From contig JBGSPQ010000023.1 in NCBI GenBank assembly GCA_041738505.1, forward strand, positions 1-64,000: 64,000 nt of DNA, written 5' to 3'. The DNA is from JBGSPQ01 sp041738505. GTDB taxonomy: Bacteria; Patescibacteriota; Gracilibacteria; UBA1369. The first letter of the stretch is position 1, and every line of letters starts with the position of its first letter. The notes beneath the pieces were generated by a model. It did no database searches. It had not been told where the DNA came from and was given only the letters and a program-made list of their open reading frames with translations. This document shows, in pieces, positions 42,590 to 50,338 of this stretch. The position numbers and the translations under genes were made by a program.

Positions 42590-43450
42590 CTATTTATTGA
42601 GCAGTTCTTTGATCTTTTGCTCCAGTTCATCCGGTGAATGGGCGGAGGGGAGGTTGATTTGTGTGGATTCTTCGATCGCCATGTTCTTTTTGGCGGTTTT
42701 TGCCGGTGAGAAGCGGAGGAATCGTTTGAGTAAATCCGCGTGAGCGATGCCGTAGGCGGCGATGATGCCCGCGCAATTGTTGTTTAGAGCCAGTTTTCCG
42801 TCTTTTGGGGGGTTGTCGCCGATGATTAAAACGTGTCGGGCGATTTGTTCGCGGGTCATGTGCAGGACTTTTTCCAGGTCGGTAAAAGGTTTTTCCCTAT
42901 CCACATATCTGACTGTAAACGGAACGTGATATTTGCCCCGGGCCATTCTTTCACGAAATTTTTTGGGAAGGGTCCTTGGCTCCGGGGAGGGCATGGCGTT
43001 GACGCTCTTTATATAATCCTGAAGCTCGAAATGTTTGATTCTCATGGCGGCCTGAAAGCCGGGCGCGTCGGTAAGGATGTGGTTGTTGATGCCCGATTCG
43101 TGAGTCATTTTCAGGATTCTATCCATGCCTTCATATAGTTTAAGGTTGTCGTCTCTGACTTCGTAAAAAACCGCCTGCGCTTTTACTATCAAATCATCCA
43201 GATTTAAATTTTTGACATTTTTAAAGAATCCCATGGAATGCAGGCCCTGGATTAAAAAGGGGTTTTCCACGGTGCCGACGTCGGTGTAAAACTTTTTCAT
43301 GGCGGCGGCCACTTTTGGCTCGGGTATGCCGGTTTCGTCGGCTATGCACTGCGACATGGCCTCATAGGCGAGCACGGCGTAGGATACCCAATCCCAGATG
43401 GTGTTGTCGGCGTCCCACACAATGTCGGTGATGCGATCGGGGTTTTTCAT
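42590..43450 (-). CDS. HAD-superfamily hydrolase
   Basis: 286 residues from ATG 43450; an in-frame ATG at 43486 adds residues before the domain. Motif I is DIVWDADNTIW (nucleophile Asp in the first DxD), motif II lies near NNHILTDAPG, and motifs III/IV are HVLIIGDNPPKDGKLALNNNCAGI. A helical cap sits between. Cytoplasmic phosphatase or phosphonatase-like enzyme; substrate not predictable. Divergent from rarA. Confidence 0.75.
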   Translation of the reverse strand: MKNPDRITDIVWDADNTIWDWVSYAVLAYEAMSQCIADETGIPEPKVAAAMKKFYTDVGTVENPFLIQGLHSMGFFKNVKNLNLDDLIVKAQAVFYEVRDDNLKLYEGMDRILKMTHESGINNHILTDAPGFQAAMRIKHFELQDYIKSVNAMPSPEPRTLPKKFRERMARGKYHVPFTVRYVDREKPFTDLEKVLHMTREQIARHVLIIGDNPPKDGKLALNNNCAGIIAAYGIAHADLLKRFLRFSPAKTAKKNMAIEESTQINLPSAHSPDELEQKIKELLNK

Positions 43451-43581
43451 GGGTGTAATAATGTTATAGGCGGACTTAAATGGCAAGGGAATTTGGTTTG
43501 GCGGGGAAGGAGAGTTTCTTTGCGTATTGACTTGCGCGGGCGGGCGGGTTCATGATGTTGTTCCGGAAAAGTTAAATTATT

Positions 43582-44898
43582 ATGACAAATTTGTTTCAAA
43601 AATCGGAGGGTGGCGCGGTAGTCGGAGGGCAGAGCGATGGCGCGCCTTTGGCTTTTACTCTTCGGCCCAAGTCGCTGGAGGATTTTTTCGGGCAGGAGGA
43701 GATTGTGGGGCAGGGGAAACTTCTGCGTCAGTTGATTGAACAGGACAAGCTTCATTCGGTGATTTTTTACGGGCCGCCCGGGTGCGGCAAGACCACTTTG
43801 GCCAACATTGTGGCGCAAAAAACGAACGCGGAGTTTGAGGTGATGAGCGCGGTTACAGGCGGCGTGCCGGAACTTCGCAGGGTGGTGGCTGTTGCCAAAG
43901 AGCGAAGGAAGATGGGTACGCGGACGGTGCTTTTTGTTGATGAAATACATAGATTTTCCAAGTCGCAACAGGACGCTCTGCTTCCGCATGTGGAGGACGG
44001 GACTGTTACTTTGATCGGCGCCACAACGGAAAATCCTTCTTTTGAAGTTAATTCGGCTTTGCTTTCGCGGAGCCAGGTTTTTGTTTTCAAGGCGCTGGAT
44101 GAGGAAGCGTTGAAGGGGATTTTGAATCGGGCTTTGAAACTGGCGGTGGAAACCGATGCCGGCGAATCGGAATCAATAAATATTGATGATGAAGGTAAGG
44201 ATTTTCTTGTGCAGTTTGCCAACGGCGACGCGCGGACTCTGCTCAATACCGTGGAAATTGTGCTGAAGCTGGTCAATAAAAAAGAGATTGTATTAACGGA
44301 TATCCAGAAAGTTCTGCAGAGAAAAAATCTGCGCTACGACAAAAAAGGCGAGGAACATTTTAATATTATTTCGGCTTTGCATAAGAGTATGCGTGACAGC
44401 GATCCGGACGGGGCGCTGTATTGGCTGGGGCGGATGTTGGAGGGAGGGGAGGATCCTTTGTATGTGGCGCGGCGGCTGATTCGGTTTGCTTCCGAGGACA
44501 TCGGGATGGCCGATCCGCACGCTTTATTGGTGGCGGTGGCGGTTAAAGACGCATGCCACTTTAACGGGATGCCGGAGTGCGGTGTGAATCTGGCTCAGGC
44601 GGTTGTTCATTTAAGTATGGCGCCCAAGAGTAACGCGCTTTACAAAGCGTATGGTGCGGTGCAGTCGGACATCGGCAAGTTTGGCAATCTGGAGGTTCCG
44701 CTAAATATTCGCAACGCCCCCACCAAGCTGATGAAAGAGTGGGGTTATGGGAAAAATTATCAGTACGCGCACAATTTTGCGGGGGCGAAGGTGGATCAAC
44801 AGCATCTGCCGGATGACTTGAAGGCGCGAAAGTATTACGTGCCGACCGACAGGGGCTTGGAGGCGAAGATCAAGGAGAAGTTGGATGGGAGGGGGTAG
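43582..44898 (+). CDS. rarA: Replication-associated recombination protein A (AAA+ ATPase)
   Basis: 438 residues, the full length for RarA/MgsA. Walker A GPPGCGKT (64-71), Walker B VLFVDE (D120, E121), sensor IGATTENPSFEVN and arginine finger region ALLSRSQVF; C-terminal domain with ARRLIRFASEDIG and NALYKAYGAVQSDI. Acts at stalled replication forks with SSB. Starts at ATG 43582 without Shine-Dalgarno; a weak TTGACT/TCATGA pair lies at 43527-43555. The transporter gene 44994 follows 95 bases later. Confidence 0.95.
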   Translation: MTNLFQKSEGGAVVGGQSDGAPLAFTLRPKSLEDFFGQEEIVGQGKLLRQLIEQDKLHSVIFYGPPGCGKTTLANIVAQKTNAEFEVMSAVTGGVPELRRVVAVAKERRKMGTRTVLFVDEIHRFSKSQQDALLPHVEDGTVTLIGATTENPSFEVNSALLSRSQVFVFKALDEEALKGILNRALKLAVETDAGESESINIDDEGKDFLVQFANGDARTLLNTVEIVLKLVNKKEIVLTDIQKVLQRKNLRYDKKGEEHFNIISALHKSMRDSDPDGALYWLGRMLEGGEDPLYVARRLIRFASEDIGMADPHALLVAVAVKDACHFNGMPECGVNLAQAVVHLSMAPKSNALYKAYGAVQSDIGKFGNLEVPLNIRNAPTKLMKEWGYGKNYQYAHNFAGAKVDQQHLPDDLKARKYYVPTDRGLEAKIKEKLDGRG

Positions 44899-44993
44899 CG
44901 GGATGGGTGATGGTGTGGGGGGCGGGCGGCGTTGGTGTCGCGCGGCGATTTTTTGTGATATGATTTGGGGCGATTATTCCATATTTTTTCTCC

Positions 44994-45938
44994 ATGCACA
45001 TTCCCGGAAACATGCTGGCCGGTCACGTTGTTCCCGTTACCAACGGTTTGGGCGCAGTAGCCGTTGCGGGCGCGGTTTATTTTGCGGTTAAGTCCAAAAA
45101 TAAACCTGCCGTTTCGCGTTTTGCGGCTGTGGCGGCCTTGATTTTCGCTTTGCAGATGATGAATTTTCCGGTTCAGGACGGGACTTCCGGTCATTTGATC
45201 GGTGCATTTGCCGCGGTTGTTTTGCTGGGGGCTCCTTTCGGGATTTTGGCGATGGCTCTGGTTTTGGCTGTGCAGTCTGTGGTTTTTGCCGATGGAGGGG
45301 TGAGCGCTTTGGGTGTGAATATTTTGAATATGGCGGTTGTCGGTGGGCTTTTGGGGGCCGGGGTACGCGCTTGGGTTGGGAATAAGTCGGAACAAGCCGC
45401 CGCCGGAGAGGGGAGTTTGTCGGTTGCTGTTCGTGATTATGCGGCTTATGGGGTGGGTGCGTGGGTTTCGGTGTTGGCGGCGGCGGCGCTTTGCAGTTTG
45501 CAGTTGGCGCTTTCGGGCGTGGCGGATTTTGGTGCTGTTTTTTCCGCGATGATGAGCGCGCATGTTTTGATCGGAGCCGGCGAGGCTGTGATTTCGGTTG
45601 CGGTGATTGCTTTGTTGGCGCGATTTTTTGCGGTTGAAAAAAGTGGAGTGGCCACGTGGGTTTCTTTGGGAACGGCCGCTTTTGTCGGATTTTTCTTAAG
45701 TCCGTTTGCCAGTTCTTTTCCCGACGGTCTGGAGTTTGTGGCCGGGAAATTGGGTTTTGAACCGCTTACGGCTCCCAATTTTGTCACTCCTTTTGCCGAT
45801 TATACTTTCCCGCAGATTGTTCCTTTTGGGGATATGCTGACTACGGGTTTGGCCGGACTGACAGGGGTTTTGATTACTTTCGCGGTTGTGTGGTTGTGCG
45901 GAACTTTGATTAAGCAAAGTTCGGTTGTGTTGAGATAA
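44994..45938 (+). CDS. cbiM: CbiM-type cobalt/nickel transport protein with PDGLE domain
   Basis: 314 residues. CbiM-family membrane protein, the substrate-binding part of an energy-coupling transporter. Begins MHIPGNMLAGHVVP (family MHIPDG), the conserved His near the N-terminus being a metal ligand, followed by FALQMMNFPVQDGTSGHLIGAF, VLAVQSVVFADGGVSALGVNILNM and several helices. C-terminal SSFPDGLEFV is the PDGLE domain that in many operons is a separate CbiN/PDGLE protein, so this is a fusion. The Asp of MHIPDG is replaced by Gly. Metal is presumably Co or Ni. The ATPase and CbiQ parts are not in the window. It follows rarA with a 95-base gap. Confidence 0.85.
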   Translation: MHIPGNMLAGHVVPVTNGLGAVAVAGAVYFAVKSKNKPAVSRFAAVAALIFALQMMNFPVQDGTSGHLIGAFAAVVLLGAPFGILAMALVLAVQSVVFADGGVSALGVNILNMAVVGGLLGAGVRAWVGNKSEQAAAGEGSLSVAVRDYAAYGVGAWVSVLAAAALCSLQLALSGVADFGAVFSAMMSAHVLIGAGEAVISVAVIALLARFFAVEKSGVATWVSLGTAAFVGFFLSPFASSFPDGLEFVAGKLGFEPLTAPNFVTPFADYTFPQIVPFGDMLTTGLAGLTGVLITFAVVWLCGTLIKQSSVVLR

Positions 45939-45956
45939 GTTTTTAATCGATTATTT

Positions 45957-46310
45957 ATGAATTTATTTTGTTCAAAGTGCGGCGCGGAGGTCGCGGAGAA
46001 TGCCAAGTTTTGTCCTTCTTGTGGTGGCGAGATGGGGCGGGGGACGGTCGGTGGTAACAAAATTGAGGGTGACCTGGAAGCGCGGATTCTTGATCTTTTA
46101 CGGAAGAATGAGTTTATTTCGGCGGTTAAATTGGTCCGTGAAAATACGGGGATGGGATTGAAAGAAGCGGCTGATTATACGCGGGGGCTGGCTGCCAAAA
46201 ACGGGATTGTGTTGGCAAGTTCTCCCGGTTCGTGGATTGTATTGTTTATTGTCTCTTCCATAATTCTGGCGGCCGCTGGGCTGGCAGTATATTTTGCGGT
46301 AGCGGGGTGA
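45957..46310 (+). CDS. Zinc-ribbon/L7-L12-like domain membrane protein
   Basis: 117 residues. Zinc ribbon CSKCGAEVAENAKFCPSCG at residues 5-23. Residues about 40-85 (EARILDLLRKNEFISAVKLVRENTGMGLKEAADYTRGL) resemble the C-terminal domain of ribosomal protein L7/L12, which recruits GTPases. One C-terminal membrane helix follows (WIVLFIVSSIILAAAGLAVYF, about 92-112). Such small ribbon-L7/L12-CTD-TM proteins are known from genome annotation but have no clear role. It is 18 bases after cbiM, so it may be co-transcribed. Start ATG 45957. Confidence 0.75.
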   Translation: MNLFCSKCGAEVAENAKFCPSCGGEMGRGTVGGNKIEGDLEARILDLLRKNEFISAVKLVRENTGMGLKEAADYTRGLAAKNGIVLASSPGSWIVLFIVSSIILAAAGLAVYFAVAG

Positions 46311-46446
46311 GTACTGCAATATGCCGTGTCCATCGCGTGTGCCGGCTCCACCGTAACACATCTGTTATATGCTATCTTCCGTATTCCACAATACGTGATA
46401 CCTATCATGTCCGCTGTACTTGTCCATGCCGCCCCAATATCCTCCA

Positions 46447-47484
46447 TTATCCTCCTCTCATCACACAATATTTTCTGTCCACCGCGTGTGCCAGCTGATG
46501 GTGTTCACGGCAGAGTGGAGCCAGAAACCGCGGGTCGTGGTTTTGCGAAAGCGCAAATCTTTGTGTGTGATGAATTATGTTTGCGGGTTTGTTGCAGTGC
46601 GGAATTGAGCATTTTACGCCATGTTCCAGCCGCACGATTTTTTTGATGTGCGCGGGTATGTAGCGCGACGTGGGTTTGGATTGTAGATTATGGTTTGTTT
46701 GGCGCGGCTCATTGTGTAACACATGATCCGTCGTTATATTCGCGCATCCGGTCCCGTCTTTGCCTGGTTGGCCGACTCGTGAATGTTGGTAATTTTGCGA
46801 ATTGTTTTCGTATAAGTCTCTTGCGATTTGTTCTTTCTGCTTTTCAATAGCTTGCTTTCGTGTTTCAAGCATTTCCTCAATCAATTTGTTTATGTCGATT
46901 CCTTTTTCCGCCAGTAGCATCAGTTGTTGCTTGTTTTCAAAAGATAGTGTTTGGATAACTTTCAGGTTGATTGTATTTTCCTCCAAATTTCTGTGCGCCA
47001 CCGCCAGGGCGGGGTCTTCGACGCACCCAGAGCTAAGGCATAATTCTTCTTCAGTTCTGTTCCCGGGAACAGAATTTTCATTATTTTGTATCTGTTCATT
47101 CAGAATTCTTTGATCTCTTGCAAGTGTCTCCAAAGCGCTACGGGAAAGTATTTTTACTCTGTCAGCCAATTCTTGTTGATTACATGCGGTGGCAATAGAA
47201 GCAATTTTGGCAAGTTTACTAACGCTCGCTTCTCCTTTAATCAACATATTTTTCAATGCCGGCTTGTCTTCAAATTTGCGCTCCAGCTGAAGTACGCGCT
47301 GGACCTGTTCCCGGCTTATGCCCGCCAGTTTTGCCGCGTATTCATAGATGGAGCCGTAACCCTTTTTTTCGTAAACGCGCAAGCGGTTGATTTCCGGTAG
47401 CATGCCGATGCATTTTTGGCGGTATGTGATTGCCAAGGTGCCGAATTGTTTGAAGGTGTTGTGCAGATTTTCGATGTTCGTCAT
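46447..47484 (-). CDS. HNH endonuclease family protein, copy 2
   Basis: 345 residues, paralogue of the 11998-13215 protein. N-terminal helical region shares YGSIYEYAAKLAGISREQVQRVLQLERKF and VSKLAKIASIAT; the C-terminal HNH domain reads SRYIPAHIKKIVRLEHGVKCSIPHC, IIHHTQRFA, CREHHQLAHA. Ends shortly after the HNH motif, without the Gly-rich tail of copy 1 and without the minisatellite. Likely a DNA nuclease; biological role unknown. It has a promoter at 47512-47540 and an inverted repeat over it. Gap 46311-46446 before it is otherwise featureless. Confidence 0.78.
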   Translation of the reverse strand: MTNIENLHNTFKQFGTLAITYRQKCIGMLPEINRLRVYEKKGYGSIYEYAAKLAGISREQVQRVLQLERKFEDKPALKNMLIKGEASVSKLAKIASIATACNQQELADRVKILSRSALETLARDQRILNEQIQNNENSVPGNRTEEELCLSSGCVEDPALAVAHRNLEENTINLKVIQTLSFENKQQLMLLAEKGIDINKLIEEMLETRKQAIEKQKEQIARDLYENNSQNYQHSRVGQPGKDGTGCANITTDHVLHNEPRQTNHNLQSKPTSRYIPAHIKKIVRLEHGVKCSIPHCNKPANIIHHTQRFALSQNHDPRFLAPLCREHHQLAHAVDRKYCVMRGG

Positions 47485-47493
47485 AGGAGAAAG

Positions 47494-47540
47494 TTAATAA
47501 TAATAATATTTGCTATACGTTAGTATTATTAATTTATCAA
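47494..47540 (-). promoter_or_regulatory. Promoter with 9-bp inverted repeat for HNH copy 2
   Basis: On the minus strand: TTGATA (47535-47540), 17-base spacer, TATAGC (47512-47517). TTAATAATA (47494-47502) and TATTATTAA (47524-47532) form an inverted repeat flanking the -10. An operator seems likely. Confidence 0.6.
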
Positions 47541-47672
47541 AATCAAAGAACATTTCCATCTTTTGGAGTGGAATTGTTGAGATAATTATGTCTTTGCCAC
47601 CCATGGATTATCGCTTGCTTAAGCCATTACTTTATTTCGCTTTTTTGTGCAGATTCGGTAAGTTATGCGAAA

Positions 47673-48074
47673 TCATCCCTTCCTCAAATCCAGTGATACC
47701 GAATTGATGCAGTATCGTTTGCCGGTGGTTTCTTGCGGGCCGTCTTCAAAGACGTGGCCAAGGTGGGATCCGCAACGGGCGCAGATCACTTCTTCGCGCA
47801 CCATGCCGTGGCTGTTATCGGGTTGGATTAGCACGTTTCCGCTTGCGATGGCATCGTCAAAACTGGGCCAGCCGCATTCGGAATCAAACTTGTTTTTTGA
47901 TGAAAAAAGTTCGTTGCCACAGGCCGCGCAAACGTATGTTCCGTCTTCTTTGGTGTGAACGTATTTGCCTGTGAACGGCGGTTCCGTGCCTTTTTCGCGC
48001 AGGACTTTGTATTGTTCGGGAGTTAGTTTTTCGCGCCAGGCGTTTTCGTCTTTGGGGAGGGGGGAATTGTTCAT
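47673..48074 (-). CDS. msrB: Peptide-methionine (R)-S-oxide reductase
   Basis: 133 residues, full length for MsrB. Repairs methionine R-sulfoxide. Structural zinc pairs CAAC and CARC are present; the GWPSF motif and the catalytic Cys in RYCINSVSL are intact; HLGHVFEDGP holds the substrate-site His. No signal peptide, so cytoplasmic. Thirteen bases downstream of the VIT1-like gene and probably co-transcribed, linking oxidative damage repair and iron handling. Confidence 0.95.
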   Translation of the reverse strand: MNNSPLPKDENAWREKLTPEQYKVLREKGTEPPFTGKYVHTKEDGTYVCAACGNELFSSKNKFDSECGWPSFDDAIASGNVLIQPDNSHGMVREEVICARCGSHLGHVFEDGPQETTGKRYCINSVSLDLRKG

Positions 48075-48086
48075 GGGGATATTTTT

Positions 48087-48935
48087 TTATGCCAAGCCGG
48101 ATAATGCCACACCGATTCCGTAGGCCGCCGCTGCGGCGAGGCCGCCGACGATTAACATTTCAAATCCCGACACATACCATTTTTGGCCGGTGACTTTGGT
48201 TTTTAGCGCGCCGAGTGCAAAGAGCGTGGCGCCGGTGAGCAGGCAGGCAATGAGGAAAGTGAGATCGGAGGCGCCGGAAGTTGCGAGTTCGGGAACTGTT
48301 GACTGCGCCGCGGTTGCGGTAGTCTCGCCGGTCATTCCCGGAATGAATCTGGCCAGTACATAAGCGAGAAGCGGGATGAATCCGAAAATCGTAAATGATC
48401 CGAATGTGACCAGCGAATTTTTTAAGGGGGATTCTTCGCTTTCCACAATGCCAAGTTCCTCCACCATCATCACGTCCACCCAGGCTTTTTTGTGTTTGGA
48501 AAGTATTTCAACCATGTGACGCGCGTCTTTTTCGGTGATGCCTTTATCCATGTAAATTTCCACCATCTCCTTCATTTCTCCTTCCGGATAGTTATCCACT
48601 TCCCAACTTTCGCGCTTGCGCTCGGCGCGGGCATATTCTTTTTCGGCTTTGGTGCTTAGGTAGTCTCCGATGGCCATGGAAAGTCCGTCGGCGATAAGAT
48701 TCGCAAAACCGAGAATTAAAACTATTCCCGCGGAAAGCGATGCTCCGGCAACTCCGGCGACCACCGCGAAGGTGGTGATTATTCCGTCCAGTCCGCCGTA
48801 AATTGCACTCTTAATGTATTGTCCCTGCGCCTGTTGGTGTTGTTCGGGGGCGCGCTGTTGGTGCGCTTTTTTGGATGCGTCGGCGCTTCTGGTTTTCCAG
48901 GCCGCTTTGGCTTTTTCGAGGCTTCGTGTTAACAT
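48087..48935 (-). CDS. VIT1/CCC1-family metal transporter
   Basis: 282 residues. Membrane helices at about 43-63 (IYGGLDGIITTFAVVAGVAG), 68-88 (VLILGFANLIADGLSMAIGD), then a cytoplasmic helical loop with Glu-rich segments, and three C-terminal helices (FGSFTIFGFIPLLAYVLA; FLIACLLTGATLFALGAL; FEMLIVGGLAAAAAYGIGV). This is the CCC1/VIT1 (iron/manganese) architecture. The first 40 residues are basic and Gln-rich. Possibly exports Fe2+/Mn2+ from the cytoplasm. Transcribed ahead of msrB. Confidence 0.88.
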   Translation of the reverse strand: MLTRSLEKAKAAWKTRSADASKKAHQQRAPEQHQQAQGQYIKSAIYGGLDGIITTFAVVAGVAGASLSAGIVLILGFANLIADGLSMAIGDYLSTKAEKEYARAERKRESWEVDNYPEGEMKEMVEIYMDKGITEKDARHMVEILSKHKKAWVDVMMVEELGIVESEESPLKNSLVTFGSFTIFGFIPLLAYVLARFIPGMTGETTATAAQSTVPELATSGASDLTFLIACLLTGATLFALGALKTKVTGQKWYVSGFEMLIVGGLAAAAAYGIGVALSGLA

Positions 48936-48983
48936 TGTTTATTGTGATTATTGTAAATTGAATTATATCCTGATTCTTTATTT

Positions 48984-49538
48984 ATGGAAACAAAGCTTAA
49001 ATTCCTGATTTTGTTGGGGACTGTAAGGCAGGGGCGTGAGAGCGAAAAGGTGGCTAAATTAATGTTGGAAAAATTTTCCGCCAGAGAGGGGATTGAGGTT
49101 AAATTGATTGATCCCCGCGATTTGTATCTGCCGAATGATGATGAGGGGACTGATCTACGGGAAAAGAATCCGGATTATCAAAAGGCGGTGGAGGAGGCGG
49201 ATGGATTTGTTATTGTGACTCCGGAGTATAATCACGGATATCCGGGCAGTTTAAAGAAGATGCTGGATGTGCTTTACGAAGAGTACGCGGGCAAAGCGGT
49301 TGGCATTGTTGGAGTTTCCAGCGGAGAAATTGGCGGGGCAAGAGTTGTTGAAGGACTGTTGCCGGTTTTAAGGAAGTTGGGAATGGCGGTGATTAAAAAT
49401 GATTTGAATTTTTTTAAGGTGGAGGAAGTTTTTGATGATTCGGGAAAGCTTAAGGAGGAAAAATATTTGAAATATATTGAGAGGTTTTTGGATGCCCTTG
49501 TGCGGATGGCGGGTTCGTTGAAAGGGGGGAGGGAATAA
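48984..49538 (+). CDS. NADPH-dependent FMN reductase
   Basis: 184 residues of a flavodoxin-fold flavin reductase. Glycine-rich phosphate loop at the N-terminus (ILLGTVRQGRESEKVAKLM), PEYNHGYPGSLKKMLDVL as the second FMN-contact motif. Reduces flavins or quinones with NAD(P)H; exact substrate open. Divergent from the VIT1-like gene. Its stop is followed directly by the GC-rich repeat. Confidence 0.85.
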   Translation: METKLKFLILLGTVRQGRESEKVAKLMLEKFSAREGIEVKLIDPRDLYLPNDDEGTDLREKNPDYQKAVEEADGFVIVTPEYNHGYPGSLKKMLDVLYEEYAGKAVGIVGVSSGEIGGARVVEGLLPVLRKLGMAVIKNDLNFFKVEEVFDDSGKLKEEKYLKYIERFLDALVRMAGSLKGGRE

Positions 49539-49858
49539 CGCGGGCGCACATCGCTCGCTTCGCTCGCTCGTGCGATGGAGCTCGCTTCGCTCGCGGTTAC
49601 GCTCGCCTTAGCTCGCGAGCGCACTCCGCTTCGCTTCGTGCGAGGGAGCTCACTTTGTTCGCGGTTACGCTCGCCTTAGCTCGCGAGCGCACTCCGCTTC
49701 GTGCGAGGGAGCTCACTTTGTTCGCGGTTACGCTCGCCTTAGCTCGCGAGCGCACTCCGCTTCGCTCGTGCGTTGGAGTCCGCTTCGCGGACGTTTGTTT
49801 TTTGTCCTGCCTGGTCCTCACTTCGTTCGGGCAGGACTTGCGCAAGCGTAGCTTGCGC
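49539..49858. repeat. GC-rich tandem and palindromic repeat
   Basis: Units containing GCGGTTACGCTCGCC and TTAGCTCGCGAGCGCACTC begin at 49593, 49661 and 49724, giving periods of 68 and 63 bases; the 5-base difference is one duplicated CGCTT. CGCTTCGCTCG motifs spread on both sides, and the region ends in a short CGCAAGCGTAGCTTGCG palindrome (49841-49857). TCGCGAGC is a strong palindrome. It can be translated, but the result is low-complexity. It abuts the tRNA 3' end. Confidence 0.8.
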
Positions 49859-49934
49859 TGGTAGTCCCAAGGGGAATCGAACCCCTGTTTTCAGGATGAA
49901 AACCTGATGTCCTAGGCCACTAGACGATGGGACC
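49859..49934 (-). tRNA. tRNA-Glu (anticodon UUC)
   Basis: On the minus strand: acceptor GGTCCCA/TGGGACT, D-arm GTCTAGTGGCCTAGGAC, anticodon stem TCAGG/CCTGA with loop TTTTCAT (TTC anticodon), T-arm AGGGG-TTCGATT-CCCCT, discriminator A and an encoded CCA (49859-49861). 76 bases. Complete and standard. Confidence 0.97.
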
Positions 49935-49984
49935 TTGAAATATTATCGCCTGGAAAGTATAGCTATACGGGGGTTATTGTCAAT

Positions 49985-50338
49985 TTATAAATCCTCGTCT
50001 TCTATGTAAAGAGTGGTTTCGGCTTTTAGCATGGATGAAACTATTTCGCTGTTTTCAATTTTGTGAAAAGACATGGCTTCTATGATTTTGTTGACCAGGT
50101 CTCTTTTTTGAAGTTCAAGTTGTTCTTTTCTGATTTGTTCCTGTTTTAATTGATATCCTTTTTGGCTGGACTGGGTGGTGTTCAGCAGGTAGACGATGCT
50201 TAAAATCACGGTTAAAAACACCAGGGTAAACATAAGCCAGGTGATGCTTTTTTTGATTTCTTTGGACAGCGGGGTTCGTTTGGGAATGATTTTTCCCTGT
50301 TTGCGCCGTCTGATCTCAAAATCGGTAGTCGATCTCAT
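49985..50338 (-). CDS. Small membrane coiled-coil protein, FtsL/DivIC-like layout
   Basis: 117 residues. Basic N-terminal 30 residues, one membrane helix (about 33-53, WLMFTLVFLTVILSIVYLL), then a coiled coil (YQLKQEQIRKEQLELQKRDLVNKI, about 62-86) and an acidic C-terminus. The layout is that of septal proteins FtsL and DivIC, but sequence identity is unproven. Its first 23 bases overlap the end of the SLH-RlpA gene, so both are translated from the rpmH-to-jag operon or one close to it. Confidence 0.6.
   Translation of the reverse strand: MRSTTDFEIRRRKQGKIIPKRTPLSKEIKKSITWLMFTLVFLTVILSIVYLLNTTQSSQKGYQLKQEQIRKEQLELQKRDLVNKIIEAMSFHKIENSEIVSSMLKAETTLYIEDEDL

Noticed and set aside
47510..47707. 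Small plus-strand frame before msrB
   Set aside because: It crosses the HNH copy 2 promoter and the 3' end of msrB and shows no coding features of its own.
49555..49860. GC-rich repeat as a CRISPR array or coding gene
   Set aside because: Units are contiguous with no unique spacers, and translated products are low-complexity in both strands.
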